Shown: positions 18,094 to 26,787, counted from the first letter of the stretch. The stretch is DNA of 64,000 bases from Trinickia dinghuensis (GCF_003367175.1 NZ_QRGA01000005.1:1-64000); one strand, 5' to 3'. Notes: generated by a model from the letters alone, not told the origin. Numbers and translations are program-made.

Positions 18094-19020
18094 ATGACCC
18101 GTTCCCGCACGATCGAGATCGTCGCCCCGTCCGGTTATCCGCCCGACGAATCCGCCGTCGAGCGCGGTATCGCGCGGCTGCGCGCCGACGGTCACCGGGT
18201 GGCCGGTGCCTTCGCCGCCGAGCGCCGCCACCAGCGTTTCGGCGGCACCGACGCCCAGCGCGCGCAAGACCTGAACCGGCTTGCCGATCCCGATCGTCCG
18301 CTGCCCGATATCGTCCTCGCGTTGCGTGGCGGCTACGGCGCCTCGCGGATTCTCGACTCGCTCGATTACGCGGGGCTCGAACGCCGGCTTGCGGGCGCCT
18401 CCGTCGCGATCTGCGGCCACAGCGATTTCACGGCGATTCAACTGGCGCTTTTTGCGCGCGCGGGCATCGTGACGTTCGGCGGCCCGATGCTGACGGCCAA
18501 CTTCGGCGCGCAGACGTTGAGCGCGTTTACGGCCGAGCACTTTTGGCGCGCGCTCGAATCGCCGGAATTCACCGTCCACGAACCGGTCGCGCAGGCGGAC
18601 GAAATCGACGTCGACGGTCTGCTCTGGGGCGGTAATCTGGCCATGATCGCTTCGCTTGTCGGCACGCCCTACATGCCGCGGATCGACGGGGGGATTCTGT
18701 TCCTGGAAGACGTCAACGAGCACCCGTTCCGCCTCGAGCGGATGTTCTATCAACTCCATCTTTCCGGCATCTTGGCCCGCCAGAAGGCACTCGTGCTCGG
18801 CGATTTCACGGGCGGCAAGCTCTCGCCCTACGACAACGGCTACGATTTTTCCACGATGGTCGAGCAGGTCCGCGGCTTCGCCGGGCTGCCGATCGTGACG
18901 GGACTGCGGTTCGGCCACGGTGCCGATCTCGTCACGCTTCCATTTGGTGCGCAGGCTCGGCTGCAGGCGGGGCAAGCGGGTTTTTCTCTCACCGTCAGTG
19001 GGCATCCCACGCTTCGCTGA
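18094..19020 (+). CDS. ldcA: Muramoyltetrapeptide (LD-)carboxypeptidase
   Basis: A family S66 serine peptidase that removes the terminal D-Ala from murein tetrapeptides during cytoplasmic recycling. The Ser-Glu-His triad is visible: Ser110 in CGHSDFTA, Glu205 in FLEDVNEH and His275 in RFGHGAD. LRGGYGASRILD at 77-88 is the family motif ahead of the nucleophile. It has no signal peptide, as expected. Length 308. The ATG at 18094 is preferred over a TTG six codons upstream. It follows tadA by 73 bases. Confidence 0.93.
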   Translation: MTRSRTIEIVAPSGYPPDESAVERGIARLRADGHRVAGAFAAERRHQRFGGTDAQRAQDLNRLADPDRPLPDIVLALRGGYGASRILDSLDYAGLERRLAGASVAICGHSDFTAIQLALFARAGIVTFGGPMLTANFGAQTLSAFTAEHFWRALESPEFTVHEPVAQADEIDVDGLLWGGNLAMIASLVGTPYMPRIDGGILFLEDVNEHPFRLERMFYQLHLSGILARQKALVLGDFTGGKLSPYDNGYDFSTMVEQVRGFAGLPIVTGLRFGHGADLVTLPFGAQARLQAGQAGFSLTVSGHPTLR

Positions 19021-19072
19021 AAGGCAACGGGCGACGGGCGCTTCCGCCTGTCGTTCGTCATTCTCATCCAGG

Positions 19073-19084
19073 ATTGTTGACAAT
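19073..19084. promoter_or_regulatory. Distal copy of the candidate GntR operator
   Basis: ATTGTTGACAAT, with ATTGT/ACAAT arms, 171 bases upstream of the GntR gene. An identical 12-base copy lies at 19216-19227 over the -35 box. Two exact copies 143 bases apart would allow loop-forming autoregulation. Confidence 0.55.
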
Positions 19085-19215
19085 TTAAGGGGCCGCCGGT
19101 GCCGAAATTCAGGGCGTCGGCTTGCATTCAGTGCGCTTCATTGGTGCGTTTGTGCCTTAAATACCGGATTTGTCGGAAAATTCACCGTTGAGGTGCATCT
19201 TTCCGTGCAAAAGAA

Positions 19216-19247
19216 ATTGTTGACAATCTTTATGTCGAATCTAATAT
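19216..19247 (+). promoter_or_regulatory. Promoter of the GntR gene with overlapping operator
   Basis: TTGACA at 19220-19225 and TAATAT at 19242-19247, 16 bases apart, form a near-consensus sigma-70 promoter. The palindrome ATTGTTGACAAT (19216-19227) covers the -35 box, so bound regulator would block polymerase. The expected start point is at about 19254, directly at the ATG, which predicts a leaderless message. Confidence 0.7.
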
Positions 19248-19254
19248 ACCCAAC

Positions 19255-19941
19255 ATGTCGCAAACGAAATTGTCCGAGCCGGCGGCGATCGCCGAACGCA
19301 TCCGCGATGCCATCCTCGAGCACCGGCTAGAGCCCGGTGCGAAGCTCACGGAGGCGCAGTTGTGCGACGTGTTCGGCGTCAAGCGCGGGCCGGTGCGTCA
19401 AGCGTTGTCGCTGCTCGCCACCGAGCATCTCGTTGACTTGGAGCCGAACCGCGGCGCCTTCGTGGCCAGCCCGTCGCTCCAAGAAGTGCACGAGGTGTTC
19501 GAGATGCGCCGGATCATCGAGGGTGCGGTGATCGAGCGAGTCTGCCGCAATCAACGCGGGCAGGAAGAGGCGCATTTGAAGGCGATCGCGAAGATGATCG
19601 AGCGGGAGCGCAGCGCGTTCGAGCACCGCGATTTTCGTTCGTGGATCCGGTTATCGGGTGAGTTTCATACCGCGCTCGCGCAATTGACGGGCAATCGCGT
19701 GCTCTGCAATTGCTTGTCGGGACTCGTGGCGCGCTCGACCTTGATTTCGGCGCTCTACGAGTCGCTCGGCCGCAGTCCGTGCTCGTTCGACGAGCATGCC
19801 GAAATCGTCGAAGCGATCGGCTCGGGCGATACGGCCCGAGCGTCGGAGTTGATGGTGCGGCATTTGGAGGCGGTCGAACTGAAGATGCTCGATCGGCCCG
19901 CGCGCGGCGCGGCGGATTTGCGGGAAGTCTTCGGCGTTTAA
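19255..19941 (+). CDS. GntR-family regulator (FadR/FCD branch) of the allantoin operon
   Basis: A 228-residue repressor-type regulator. The winged helix occupies residues 1-70 (IRDAILEHRLEPGAKLTEAQ, then FGVKRGPVRQALSLLATEHL), and the all-helical FCD ligand domain follows, with the metal-binding residues expected from the family: Asp in HRDF, His in EFHTAL, His in DEHAEIVEAI and His in MVRHLEAVE. It directly precedes the purine-catabolic operon, so urate, allantoin or a later product is the likely effector. The message appears leaderless: no ribosome site precedes the ATG and a strong -10 ends eight bases upstream. Confidence 0.9.
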   Translation: MSQTKLSEPAAIAERIRDAILEHRLEPGAKLTEAQLCDVFGVKRGPVRQALSLLATEHLVDLEPNRGAFVASPSLQEVHEVFEMRRIIEGAVIERVCRNQRGQEEAHLKAIAKMIERERSAFEHRDFRSWIRLSGEFHTALAQLTGNRVLCNCLSGLVARSTLISALYESLGRSPCSFDEHAEIVEAIGSGDTARASELMVRHLEAVELKMLDRPARGAADLREVFGV

Positions 19942-19993
19942 GGCAGCGACGATTCGAATGATGCGGTACGGGCCGTCGGCCCCATGTGATTAC

Positions 19994-20006
19994 TTAGTAC
20001 AACTAA
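19994..20006. promoter_or_regulatory. Inverted repeat in the permease leader
   Basis: TTAGT-ACA-ACTAA, perfect five-base arms, between the GntR gene and the permease. It differs from the ATTGTTGACAAT palindromes, so it may serve a second regulator. Weak evidence. Confidence 0.3.
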
Positions 20007-20129
20007 ACATCATCAGGACAATGGCCGCGGAGTGCGCCGACCGCGGCTGCTCGAATATGGCGCTCAATAGCGCGCCGGCATGCGAGCCGTGCCGCGCGGC
20101 AACACGCTGGTCCTTTACCGGAGACGCTC

Positions 20130-21614
20130 ATGCCTGAATTGTCCGTACCCACCGATGCCGGCGCCATCGGCCCGTCATCCGCTCGAACCGATGCCGGTTT
20201 GCCGGCCGGCTACAGCGAACGTTTATGCAATGCCGATCTGGCGCCGCTGCGCGATCAGCATTGGGGCAGCTACAACATTTTCGCGTTCTGGATGTCGGAC
20301 GTGCACAGCGTCGGCGGCTACGTCTTTGCCGGCAGCTTGTTCGCGCTCGGGCTCACGAGCTGGCAGGTGCTGATTGCGCTGCTCGTCGGTATCGGCATCG
20401 TCAACGTCTTCGCGAACTTGATCGCCAAATCGAGCCAGAGCAACGGCGTGCCGTACCCCGTGATCTGCCGGGCCACGTTCGGCGTGCTCGGCGCCAATAT
20501 TCCGGCCGTGATTCGCGGGCTCATCGCGGTGGCGTGGTACGGCATCCAAACCTATCTCGCGTCGAGTGCGTTCGTCATCGTCCTGCTCAAATTCGCGCCG
20601 CAGCTGATGCCCTATGCCGACGTGCATCACCATGGTTGGCTCGGTTTGTCTACATTGGGCTGGGCCGGCTTCATGCTGCTCTGGGTGCTGCAGGCGCTCG
20701 TGTTTTGGAATGGCATGGAGACGATCAAGAAGTTCATCGACTTCGCCGGGCCCGCGGTCTACGTCGTCATGTTCATCCTGGCCGGCTACATGGTATGGCG
20801 CGCGGGGATCGCCAACATCAGCCTCAATCTCGGCACCGTGAAATATCACGGCTGGGAAGCATTGCCTGTCACGATCACGGCGATTTCGCTGGTCGTGTCG
20901 TACTTCTCCGGGCCGATGCTGAACTTCGGCGATTTTTCCCGGTACTGCAAGAGTTATTCGAGCGTCAAACGCGGCAATTTCTGGGGATTGCCCGTGAATT
21001 TCCTCGCCTTCTCGCTCGTGACCGTCATCACGACGTCGGCAACGCTCCCCGTGTTCGGCGAGATGATCACCGACCCGGTCGCGACGGTCGGCCGCATCGA
21101 TCATCCGTTCGCCGTTGTGCTCGGCGCGCTAACGTTCATGATCGCGACGATCGGCATCAACATCGTCGCGAACTTCGTCTCTCCCGCATTCGACTTCTCC
21201 AACGTTGCGCCCAAGCACATCAGCTGGCGCGCGGGTGGCATGGTGGCCGCCGTCGCATCGGTGTTCATCACGCCGTGGAATCTGTTCAACAACCCGGCCG
21301 TGATCCACTACACGCTCGATGTATTGGGCTCCTTCATCGGGCCGCTGTACGGCGTGCTGATCGTCGACTACTTCATCGTCAAGCGGCAGCACGTCGTGCT
21401 CGACGATCTTTATTCGATGTCGGAGTCGGGCTCGTACTGGTATCGCGGCGGCGTGAACAAGCGTGCCGTCGCGGCCGTGCTGGGGGCTGCGGTCATCGCC
21501 GTCGCCTGCGTCATGACACCGGCCCTGGCGTCGCTCGCGAATTTCTCGTGGTTCATCGGCGTTGGATTAGGTGCGGCGTTCTACGGCTTCGCGACGCGCC
21601 GTGCCCGCGGCTGA
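20130..21614 (+). CDS. NCS1-family nucleobase/allantoin permease
   Basis: A 494-residue inner-membrane symporter of the nucleobase:cation symporter-1 family, with about 12 hydrophobic helices. Family marks are NADLAPLRDQHWGSYNIFAFW near residue 33 (the NxDL...R.W region), GIVNVFANLIA in helix 2, YPVICRATFGVLGANIP, and FSGPMLNFGDFSRY around residue 262. As first gene of the allantoin operon it most likely imports allantoin, but uracil, hydantoin or purines are possible for NCS1 proteins. GGAG lies six bases before the ATG. It is 34 bases before the racemase gene. Confidence 0.85.
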   Translation: MPELSVPTDAGAIGPSSARTDAGLPAGYSERLCNADLAPLRDQHWGSYNIFAFWMSDVHSVGGYVFAGSLFALGLTSWQVLIALLVGIGIVNVFANLIAKSSQSNGVPYPVICRATFGVLGANIPAVIRGLIAVAWYGIQTYLASSAFVIVLLKFAPQLMPYADVHHHGWLGLSTLGWAGFMLLWVLQALVFWNGMETIKKFIDFAGPAVYVVMFILAGYMVWRAGIANISLNLGTVKYHGWEALPVTITAISLVVSYFSGPMLNFGDFSRYCKSYSSVKRGNFWGLPVNFLAFSLVTVITTSATLPVFGEMITDPVATVGRIDHPFAVVLGALTFMIATIGINIVANFVSPAFDFSNVAPKHISWRAGGMVAAVASVFITPWNLFNNPAVIHYTLDVLGSFIGPLYGVLIVDYFIVKRQHVVLDDLYSMSESGSYWYRGGVNKRAVAAVLGAAVIAVACVMTPALASLANFSWFIGVGLGAAFYGFATRRARG

Positions 21615-21648
21615 AGTGCGGCGTTTCTTGCATTTGGAGAGCAGGGCA

Positions 21649-22389
21649 ATGAAGATCAAGCTCATCAATCCCAATACGACGGCGCGCATGACCGATACGA
21701 TGGATAGCTGCGCCCGCGCGGCCGCCGCTGTCGGCACCGGCATCGTGGCGGCCACGTCGACCATGGGGCCGCCGTCGATCGAAAGCTGGTACGACGAGTC
21801 GCTCGCGTTGCCGGGTTTGCTGGCCGAAGTGGCGAGCGGCGAGCGCGACGGCGTAGACGGCTACGTGATCGCTTGCTTCGGCGATCCGGGGCTGTTCGCG
21901 GCGCGCGAGCTGGCGCGCGGCCCCGTCGTCGGCATCGCGGAGGCCGCGATGCATGCCGCGAGTGTGATCGCACCGAGCTTTTCCGTCGTGACGACGCTTG
22001 CGCGCACGACGGGCATGGCGTGGCATCTAGCGGAGCGCTACGGGATGAAGCGGTTTTGCCGCAGCGTGCGCGCGTGCGATGTGGCCGTGCTCGATCTCGA
22101 TCAGCCGGGGAGCGCGGCACGCCGTTTGATCGTCGATGAATGCCGCCGCGCGCTCGATGAGGACGGCGCCGATGCGATCGTGCTTGGCTGCGCGGGCATG
22201 GTCGATCTGGTCAGGGCGATCGAGGATGAGATCGGCGCGCCCGTCGTCGAGGGTGTGACCGCAGCCGTCAAGTGGGTCGAGGCCCTCGTTTCGCTGGGGC
22301 TGGGAACCGCCAAGCGGGGCGAGTACGCTCGTCCGCTCGCCAAGCGCTATGACGGGCCGCTGGCCGATTTCAGCCCGCGCGAGGCCTGA
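21649..22389 (+). CDS. Allantoin/hydantoin racemase (Asp/Glu racemase superfamily)
   Basis: A 246-residue cofactor-independent racemase. The N-terminus IKLINPNTTARMTDTM and the two catalytic-type cysteines, in VIACFGDPGL (about residue 84) and IVLGCAGM (about residue 183), match HpxA/HyuA-type enzymes, which interconvert hydantoin or allantoin enantiomers by two-base proton transfer. In an allantoin operon, conversion of (R)-allantoin to the (S) form used by PuuE is the best reading. The start at 21649 gives the family N-terminus. PuuE follows after 232 bases. Confidence 0.85.
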   Translation: MKIKLINPNTTARMTDTMDSCARAAAAVGTGIVAATSTMGPPSIESWYDESLALPGLLAEVASGERDGVDGYVIACFGDPGLFAARELARGPVVGIAEAAMHAASVIAPSFSVVTTLARTTGMAWHLAERYGMKRFCRSVRACDVAVLDLDQPGSAARRLIVDECRRALDEDGADAIVLGCAGMVDLVRAIEDEIGAPVVEGVTAAVKWVEALVSLGLGTAKRGEYARPLAKRYDGPLADFSPREA

Positions 22390-22621
22390 CGGGCAGCCGG
22401 GCGCAGCCTACCCGGCGCCGCCCGTGCCGGCGTACGCTTGCGGCAAGCCGGGGGCGTTGCCGACATACGTTTGCGGTGACCCCCGTTATCGGCCTTGCTG
22501 TATGGGCGCGCATGGGTGTTTTCTATACACTGATTCCACCGAATTGACCGTCGCTTGCGGCCGCGCGCATTCTGCGGCACCGCGTCGATCGCCACCTAAC
22601 GCTTGCCTTGAATTCTTTGCC

Positions 22622-23572
22622 ATGACATCCGACTCCCGCTATCCGCGCGATCTGATCGGCTACGGCCGGCAACCCGTCCAGGCCGATTGGCCGGGGCGCG
22701 CCCGCGTCGCCGTTCAATTCGTTCTGAATTATGAAGAAGGCGGCGAAAACTGCGTTCTGCATGGCGATCCGGGCTCCGAGCAGTTCCTCTCAGAGATCGT
22801 CGGCGCGGCGGCCTACCCGGCGCGGCACATGAGCATGGAGTCGATCTACGAATACGGATCGCGCGCCGGCGTCTGGCGCATCCTGCGCGAGTTCGAAAAG
22901 CGCGGCTTGCCGCTCACCGTATTCGGCGTCGGCATGGCGATCGAGCGCAATCCCGAGGCCGCGCGCGCTTTCGTCGAACTCGGGCACGAAATCGCCTGCC
23001 ACGGCTGGCGCTGGATCCACTACCAAGACGTGTCGCCCGAGCGCGAGGCCGAGCATATGCGGCTGGGCATGGAGGCGATCGAGCGCGTGACGGGCGTGAA
23101 GCCGCTCGGGTGGTACACGGGCCGCGATAGTCCGAACACGCATCGGCTCGTTGCCGAGTACGGCGGCTTTTTGTACGACTCGGACTACTACGGCGATGAC
23201 CTCCCGTTCTGGACCGAGGTGGAGGTGACGGGCGGCGAAACCCGCCCGCAGCTGATCGTGCCGTACACGCTCGATACGAACGACATGCGTTTCGCGTCGC
23301 CGCAAGGCTTCAACACGGCCGACCATTTCTTCACCTATTTGCGCGATGCCTTCGACGTACTGTACGAAGAAGGCGACGAGGCGCCGAAGATGCTCTCGAT
23401 CGGCATGCATTGCCGGTTGCTGGGGCGGCCCGGACGCTTCCGCGCGCTGCAGCGATTCCTCGATCACATCGAACGGCACGAGCGCGTCTGGGTGACGCGT
23501 CGCGTCGACATCGCGCGCCACTGGCACGCGCATCATCCCTATCAGCCCAAAACGGACAGATCACGCGCATGA
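22622..23572 (+). CDS. puuE: Metal-independent allantoinase
   Basis: PuuE hydrolyses (S)-allantoin to allantoate and belongs to the polysaccharide-deacetylase (NodB) fold, unrelated to the amidohydrolase allantoinases. The N-terminus YPRDLIGYGRQPVQADWPG and the stretch VQFVLNYEEGGENC with LHGDPGSE are PuuE hallmarks; HEIACHGWRWIHYQ corresponds to the NodB metal motif, modified as in this family. Length 316. The stop overlaps the uraD start as ATGA, so the two are coupled. The 232-base gap before it may carry an extra promoter; none is clear. Confidence 0.94.
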   Translation: MTSDSRYPRDLIGYGRQPVQADWPGRARVAVQFVLNYEEGGENCVLHGDPGSEQFLSEIVGAAAYPARHMSMESIYEYGSRAGVWRILREFEKRGLPLTVFGVGMAIERNPEAARAFVELGHEIACHGWRWIHYQDVSPEREAEHMRLGMEAIERVTGVKPLGWYTGRDSPNTHRLVAEYGGFLYDSDYYGDDLPFWTEVEVTGGETRPQLIVPYTLDTNDMRFASPQGFNTADHFFTYLRDAFDVLYEEGDEAPKMLSIGMHCRLLGRPGRFRALQRFLDHIERHERVWVTRRVDIARHWHAHHPYQPKTDRSRA

Positions 23573-24090
23573 AGCCGATGCAATACTCGCTGGAACAACT
23601 GAATTCGATGCCGCGCGACGCGTTCGAGGCGGCGCTTTCGGGCATCTTCGAACATTCGCCCTGGGTGGCGGAGCAGGCCGCGGCCGCACGGCCGTTCGCG
23701 AGCGTCGATGCGTTGTACGCCACGATGCGCGACGTCGTCGCGAACTCGGGCGGCGAGCGTCAGCTTGCGCTCATCAACGCTCACCCGGAACTCGCGGGCA
23801 AGGCCGCGGTGCGTGGCGAGCTGACGGCCGAATCGACGCGCGAGCAGAGCGGCGCCGGCCTCGCGCAGTGCACCCAGGAGGAGTTCGACAAGCTGCAGCG
23901 CTTGAACGCGGCCTACCGCGAGAAATTCGGCTTTCCGTTCATTCTCGCCGTGCGCGGCTTCGACCGCTTCGGGATCATCGCGAACTTCGAAGCGCGCGTG
24001 AACCACTCGCGCGAAGATGAATTGCGCGCAAGCTTGGAGCAGATTTACCGCATCGCACGGTTTCGCATCGACGATCTCGTGACGGCATGA
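23569..24090 (+). CDS. uraD: OHCU decarboxylase
   Basis: 2-oxo-4-hydroxy-4-carboxy-5-ureidoimidazoline decarboxylase, which makes (S)-allantoin stereospecifically. The family residues are visible: His-Pro-Glu in INAHPELAGKA (catalytic His near residue 73), STREQSGAGL, and KFGFPFILAVRG. Length 173, all helical, cytoplasmic. It acts after UraH and before PuuE in the pathway although it is encoded downstream of puuE. The ATG at 23569 overlaps the puuE stop by four bases. Confidence 0.95.
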   Translation: MKPMQYSLEQLNSMPRDAFEAALSGIFEHSPWVAEQAAAARPFASVDALYATMRDVVANSGGERQLALINAHPELAGKAAVRGELTAESTREQSGAGLAQCTQEEFDKLQRLNAAYREKFGFPFILAVRGFDRFGIIANFEARVNHSREDELRASLEQIYRIARFRIDDLVTA

Positions 24091-24177
24091 ACCCGTGCCG
24101 GCCAGCGAGCCGGCACGCGGCGATACGACGTTTCATTCGCAGTACGAACGAATTGACAGACACGAAGGACGAAAACG

Positions 24178-25191
24178 ATGGCTCTCCCGACTCTCGACCC
24201 CAACGCTCCCGATTTCACGCGCCGCTACGTCAACCTGGCCGATCCGCGGTTGGGCGCGCAGGCGCTCGAGGCGAGCGACGAATTTTTCGCGCCGAAAGAG
24301 CGCATGCTCAATCCGGAGCCGGCCGTGTTCATTCCCGGCAAGTACGACGACCACGGCAAGTGGATGGACGGCTGGGAAACGCGCCGCAAGCGCACGACCG
24401 GGTATGACTGGTGCATCGTGAAGCTCGCGCGGGCGGGCGTCGTGAAGGGTCTCGACATCGACACGAGCCACTTCACCGGCAACTTCCCGCCGGCGGCGTC
24501 GATCGAGGCCGCGTACGTGCCGGGCGGCGAGCAGCCCGGCGGCTCGACGCAATGGACGGAGATCGTGCCCTCCATGACGCTGCAGGGCAACACGCACCAT
24601 TACGTCGACGTGGCCGACGGGCAGGCCTACACGCATCTGCGCGTGAACCTGTACCCGGACGGCGGCGTCGCGCGCTTGCGGGTGTACGGCCAGCCGCAAG
24701 TGGACTGGACGAACGCGAGCCGCAGCGCGCCCGTCGATCTGGCCGCGATGGAAAACGGGGCCTATGTCGTCGCCGCCAACAATCAGCACTTCGGGGCCGC
24801 ATCGAACATCCTGATGCCGGGCCGCGGCGTGAACATGGGCGACGGCTGGGAAACGCGCCGCCGCCGCGAACCGGGCAACGACTGGGCCATCATCGCACTG
24901 GCGCGTCCCGGCACGATTACGAAGCTCGAAGTGGATACGGCGTTCTTCAAGGGCAACTATCCGGATCGCTGCTCGATCCAGGCGGCCTACGTCACGGGCG
25001 GGACCGACAGTTCGCTGATCACGCAGGCGATGTTCTGGCCCACGCTGCTCGGCGAGCAGAAGCTGCAAATGGACAAGCAGCATTTCTTCGAATCGGAAAT
25101 CGCCGCGATCGGCCCGGTGACGCACCTGCGTCTGAACATCATTCCCGATGGAGGCGTCTCGCGTCTGCGCGCGTGGGGCGTGCTCGCATGA
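24178..25191 (+). CDS. alc: Allantoicase
   Basis: Hydrolyses allantoate to ureidoglycolate and urea. The protein of 337 residues contains two allantoicase repeats of jelly-roll fold: [20 protein letters not shown] (about residues 64-83) and [20 protein letters not shown] (about 223-242), each followed by a DTSHFTGN or DTAFFKGN segment. AAGGA lies nine bases before the ATG. The stop overlaps the next start as ATGA. It follows uraD by 87 bases. Confidence 0.96.
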   Translation: MALPTLDPNAPDFTRRYVNLADPRLGAQALEASDEFFAPKERMLNPEPAVFIPGKYDDHGKWMDGWETRRKRTTGYDWCIVKLARAGVVKGLDIDTSHFTGNFPPAASIEAAYVPGGEQPGGSTQWTEIVPSMTLQGNTHHYVDVADGQAYTHLRVNLYPDGGVARLRVYGQPQVDWTNASRSAPVDLAAMENGAYVVAANNQHFGAASNILMPGRGVNMGDGWETRRRREPGNDWAIIALARPGTITKLEVDTAFFKGNYPDRCSIQAAYVTGGTDSSLITQAMFWPTLLGEQKLQMDKQHFFESEIAAIGPVTHLRLNIIPDGGVSRLRAWGVLA

Positions 25192-25715
25192 GCAGCACGC
25201 TCATGAAGACGTTGACGATCGAGCCGTTGACGCGGGACGCGTTCGCGCCGTTCGGCGACGTCATCGAGCTCGAAGGCGCGCGTCAGATCCCGATCAACCT
25301 CGGCACGACGATTCGCTATCACGATCTCGCGCAGGTTGACGTGACGGAAGCGGGCGGACGCACGCTCGTCAACCTGTTCCGCGGCCAGCCGCGCGTGCTG
25401 CCTTTCGAAGTGAAGATGCTGGAGCGGCATCCGCTCGGTTCGCAGGCTTTCATCCCGTTGACGGACAAGCCGTACCTCGTCGTCGTGGCGCCGGCCGGCG
25501 AACTCGATCCGGAAGGCGTACGCGCGTTCGTTACGAGCGGGTGGCAAGGCGTCAACTACGCGAAAGGCGTCTGGCACCATCCGCTGATCGCGCTCGATGT
25601 CGTCAGCGATTTCATCGTCGTCGACCGCGGCGGAGACGGGCACAACTGCGACGAGCAAATGCTGCCCGAATCGGTATGGTTGACCGCCGAGGCCCTGGGC
25701 GACGCCGGCCGCTAG
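25188..25715 (+). CDS. allA: Ureidoglycolate lyase
   Basis: Splits ureidoglycolate into glyoxylate and urea, the last step before general metabolism. The 175-residue cupin protein shows [16 protein letters not shown] at the N-terminus, [15 protein letters not shown] in the centre, [13 protein letters not shown] near residue 125 and FIVVDRGG further on, all typical of AllA. It uses a four-base overlap with alc, and a second Met at residue 6 is also possible. It is the last gene before a strong terminator. Confidence 0.95.
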   Translation: MSSTLMKTLTIEPLTRDAFAPFGDVIELEGARQIPINLGTTIRYHDLAQVDVTEAGGRTLVNLFRGQPRVLPFEVKMLERHPLGSQAFIPLTDKPYLVVVAPAGELDPEGVRAFVTSGWQGVNYAKGVWHHPLIALDVVSDFIVVDRGGDGHNCDEQMLPESVWLTAEALGDAGR

Positions 25716-25739
25716 CCGTTCCCGCGCCCCCGCAATTCG

Positions 25740-25768
25740 AACGCCCGTGTGAATCGCACGGGCGTTTT
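25740..25768 (+). terminator. Terminator of the allantoin operon
   Basis: Stem AACGCCCGTG/CACGGGCGTT with a seven-base loop, 24 bases after the allA stop, running into TTTTCA. A clear intrinsic terminator. Confidence 0.85.
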
Positions 25769-25972
25769 CACATGTTGGGTTCGCGGGCGTAGCCCTCGCA
25801 CACTCAGCATGTAGGAAAACGCTTACACACGTGCTGCCAGATATTACGAAAGGTTCAGCGGCGGCTGATTTGTTTCCGCGAGGCGCTGGCCGATACTTTC
25901 GTCACAGGGAAACGTTCGCTACCGCACATTACGGCACGAAGGTTTCGAACCTTGAGTCACGGAGAGATCGCC

Positions 25973-26113
25973 ATGAGCCGCTTCGCCCAAGACCTCATCG
26001 AATTGCAACGCCTCTGTCTCGGCGGTTCCGGTGCGCTTACGCAGCATCTGCTGCGCGAGATCGCCCGCAACCTGATTGCGGCCGGCGTGGCCGATGAGCG
26101 CGGCGGCTGCTGA
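25973..26113 (+). CDS. Small ORF upstream of orphan flhD
   Basis: A 46-residue frame with an ATG and a good ribosome site (GGAGAG, six bases upstream). The product is helical and amphipathic: SRFAQDLIELQRLCLG, then LTQHLLREIARNLIAAGV, ending in Cys. I do not recognise it. It is preceded by the inverted repeat AAGGTT-TCG-AACCTT (25939-25953) and followed by a GNRA hairpin. It may be a small regulator acting with the adjacent FlhD-like protein or simply a leader peptide. Confidence 0.55.
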   Translation: MSRFAQDLIELQRLCLGGSGALTQHLLREIARNLIAAGVADERGGC

Positions 26114-26127
26114 GCGCCACTTCAAGC

Positions 26128-26153
26128 AAACGTTTGACGCGCGAAAGCGCGTC
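26128..26153 (+). other. Hairpin with GAAA tetraloop between the small ORF and flhD
   Basis: GACGCGC-GAAA-GCGCGTC (26136-26153), a perfect seven-base stem capped by a GNRA loop, directly preceded by the palindrome AAACGTTT (26128-26135). No U tract follows, so it is more likely an RNA stability or processing element than a terminator. Confidence 0.5.
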
Positions 26154-26244
26154 TTGGACGACGGAAACCGGCTGGCCCGGCTAGGTATCACCGCTAATCC
26201 GTCACCTTTTTTATTCGAATCACGAACCCCTGGCAGAGATAGTC

Positions 26245-26535
26245 ATGAACGGTTGCGAGACGCTCGAATCGATCCGCGAAATCAACTTGTCCTACCTTGC
26301 GCTTGCGCAACGTCTGCTGCGCACCGACCGCACCGCCGGCATCGAACGGCTGGGGCTGTCTGCGCAAGTCGCCGATGTCATCGCCGATCTGTCGGGGCCG
26401 CAACTGCTGAAGCTCGCCGCGTGCGATCAGCTCGTTTGCTTCTTCCGCTTCAACGACCGGTCCATGCTTTCCGCGCTGGCAGCGCCCGCCGCGCGCTCGG
26501 CGCGCATGGCGGAACTGGCCGCGCAAGCCGCTTGA
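26245..26535 (+). CDS. flhD: FlhD-like transcriptional regulator (orphan)
   Basis: A 96-residue member of the FlhD family. The core EINLSYLALAQRLLRTDR, then RLGLSAQVADVIADL, then LLKLAACDQLVCFFRF and MLSALAAP follows FlhD closely, including a cysteine near the position of the inter-subunit disulphide. FlhD normally acts as a heterohexamer with FlhC to switch on flagellar genes, but no flhC is next to it here and the neighbours are purine genes. It may be a second copy with another partner or target. The stop is repeated in frame by a short tandem repeat. Confidence 0.82.
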   Translation: MNGCETLESIREINLSYLALAQRLLRTDRTAGIERLGLSAQVADVIADLSGPQLLKLAACDQLVCFFRFNDRSMLSALAAPAARSARMAELAAQAA

Positions 26536-26558
26536 ACCGTTTGAACCGTTTGAACCGC
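26532..26558 (+). repeat. Nine-base tandem repeat spanning the flhD stop
   Basis: Three copies of TTGAACCGT (the last ends in C) in the flhD frame, so TGA recurs at 26533, 26542 and 26551, with another at 26560. Replication slippage here would not lengthen the protein. Confidence 0.85.
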
Positions 26559-26662
26559 CTGACGGTGCCCCCGCTGGCCGCGGTAGCGGAGAGATAGGCG
26601 GCACCGGACGTACCGGGTCGTCCGGTCGTTTTCGAAAGCGCGCTTGCGCGCACCCCATGCAA

Positions 26663-26699
26663 AAAGCCCCTCGAGCGCGAATGAGCGCCGAGGGGCTTT
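26663..26699 (-). terminator. Terminator of the uraH-puuD operon
   Basis: Arms AAAGCCCCTCG and CGAGGGGCTTT with a 15-base loop that can itself pair; on the minus strand a T run follows (CTTTTTGC). It lies 89 bases after the puuD stop. Confidence 0.8.
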
Positions 26700-26714
26700 G
26701 CTTCGTCCGTTCCC

Positions 26715-26756
26715 GATAAACTCAGCCGCCCATGAACGGCGGCGGCTGAGTTTATC
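26715..26756. repeat. Perfect 16-base inverted repeat after puuD
   Basis: GATAAACTCAGCCGCC and its exact complement around a ten-base loop, between the puuD stop and the terminator. No T run follows on either strand. It could be an RNA stabiliser for the puuD message. Confidence 0.7.
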
Positions 26757-26787
26757 GATGGGGGCCTCGTTCGTCCGGGCCCTTTCG

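Noticed and set aside
22426-22479. Two imperfect 21-base direct repeats (GCCGGCGTACGCTTGCGG-like) before puuE
   Set aside because: Only about three quarters identical, in GC-rich sequence, and with no link to a promoter.
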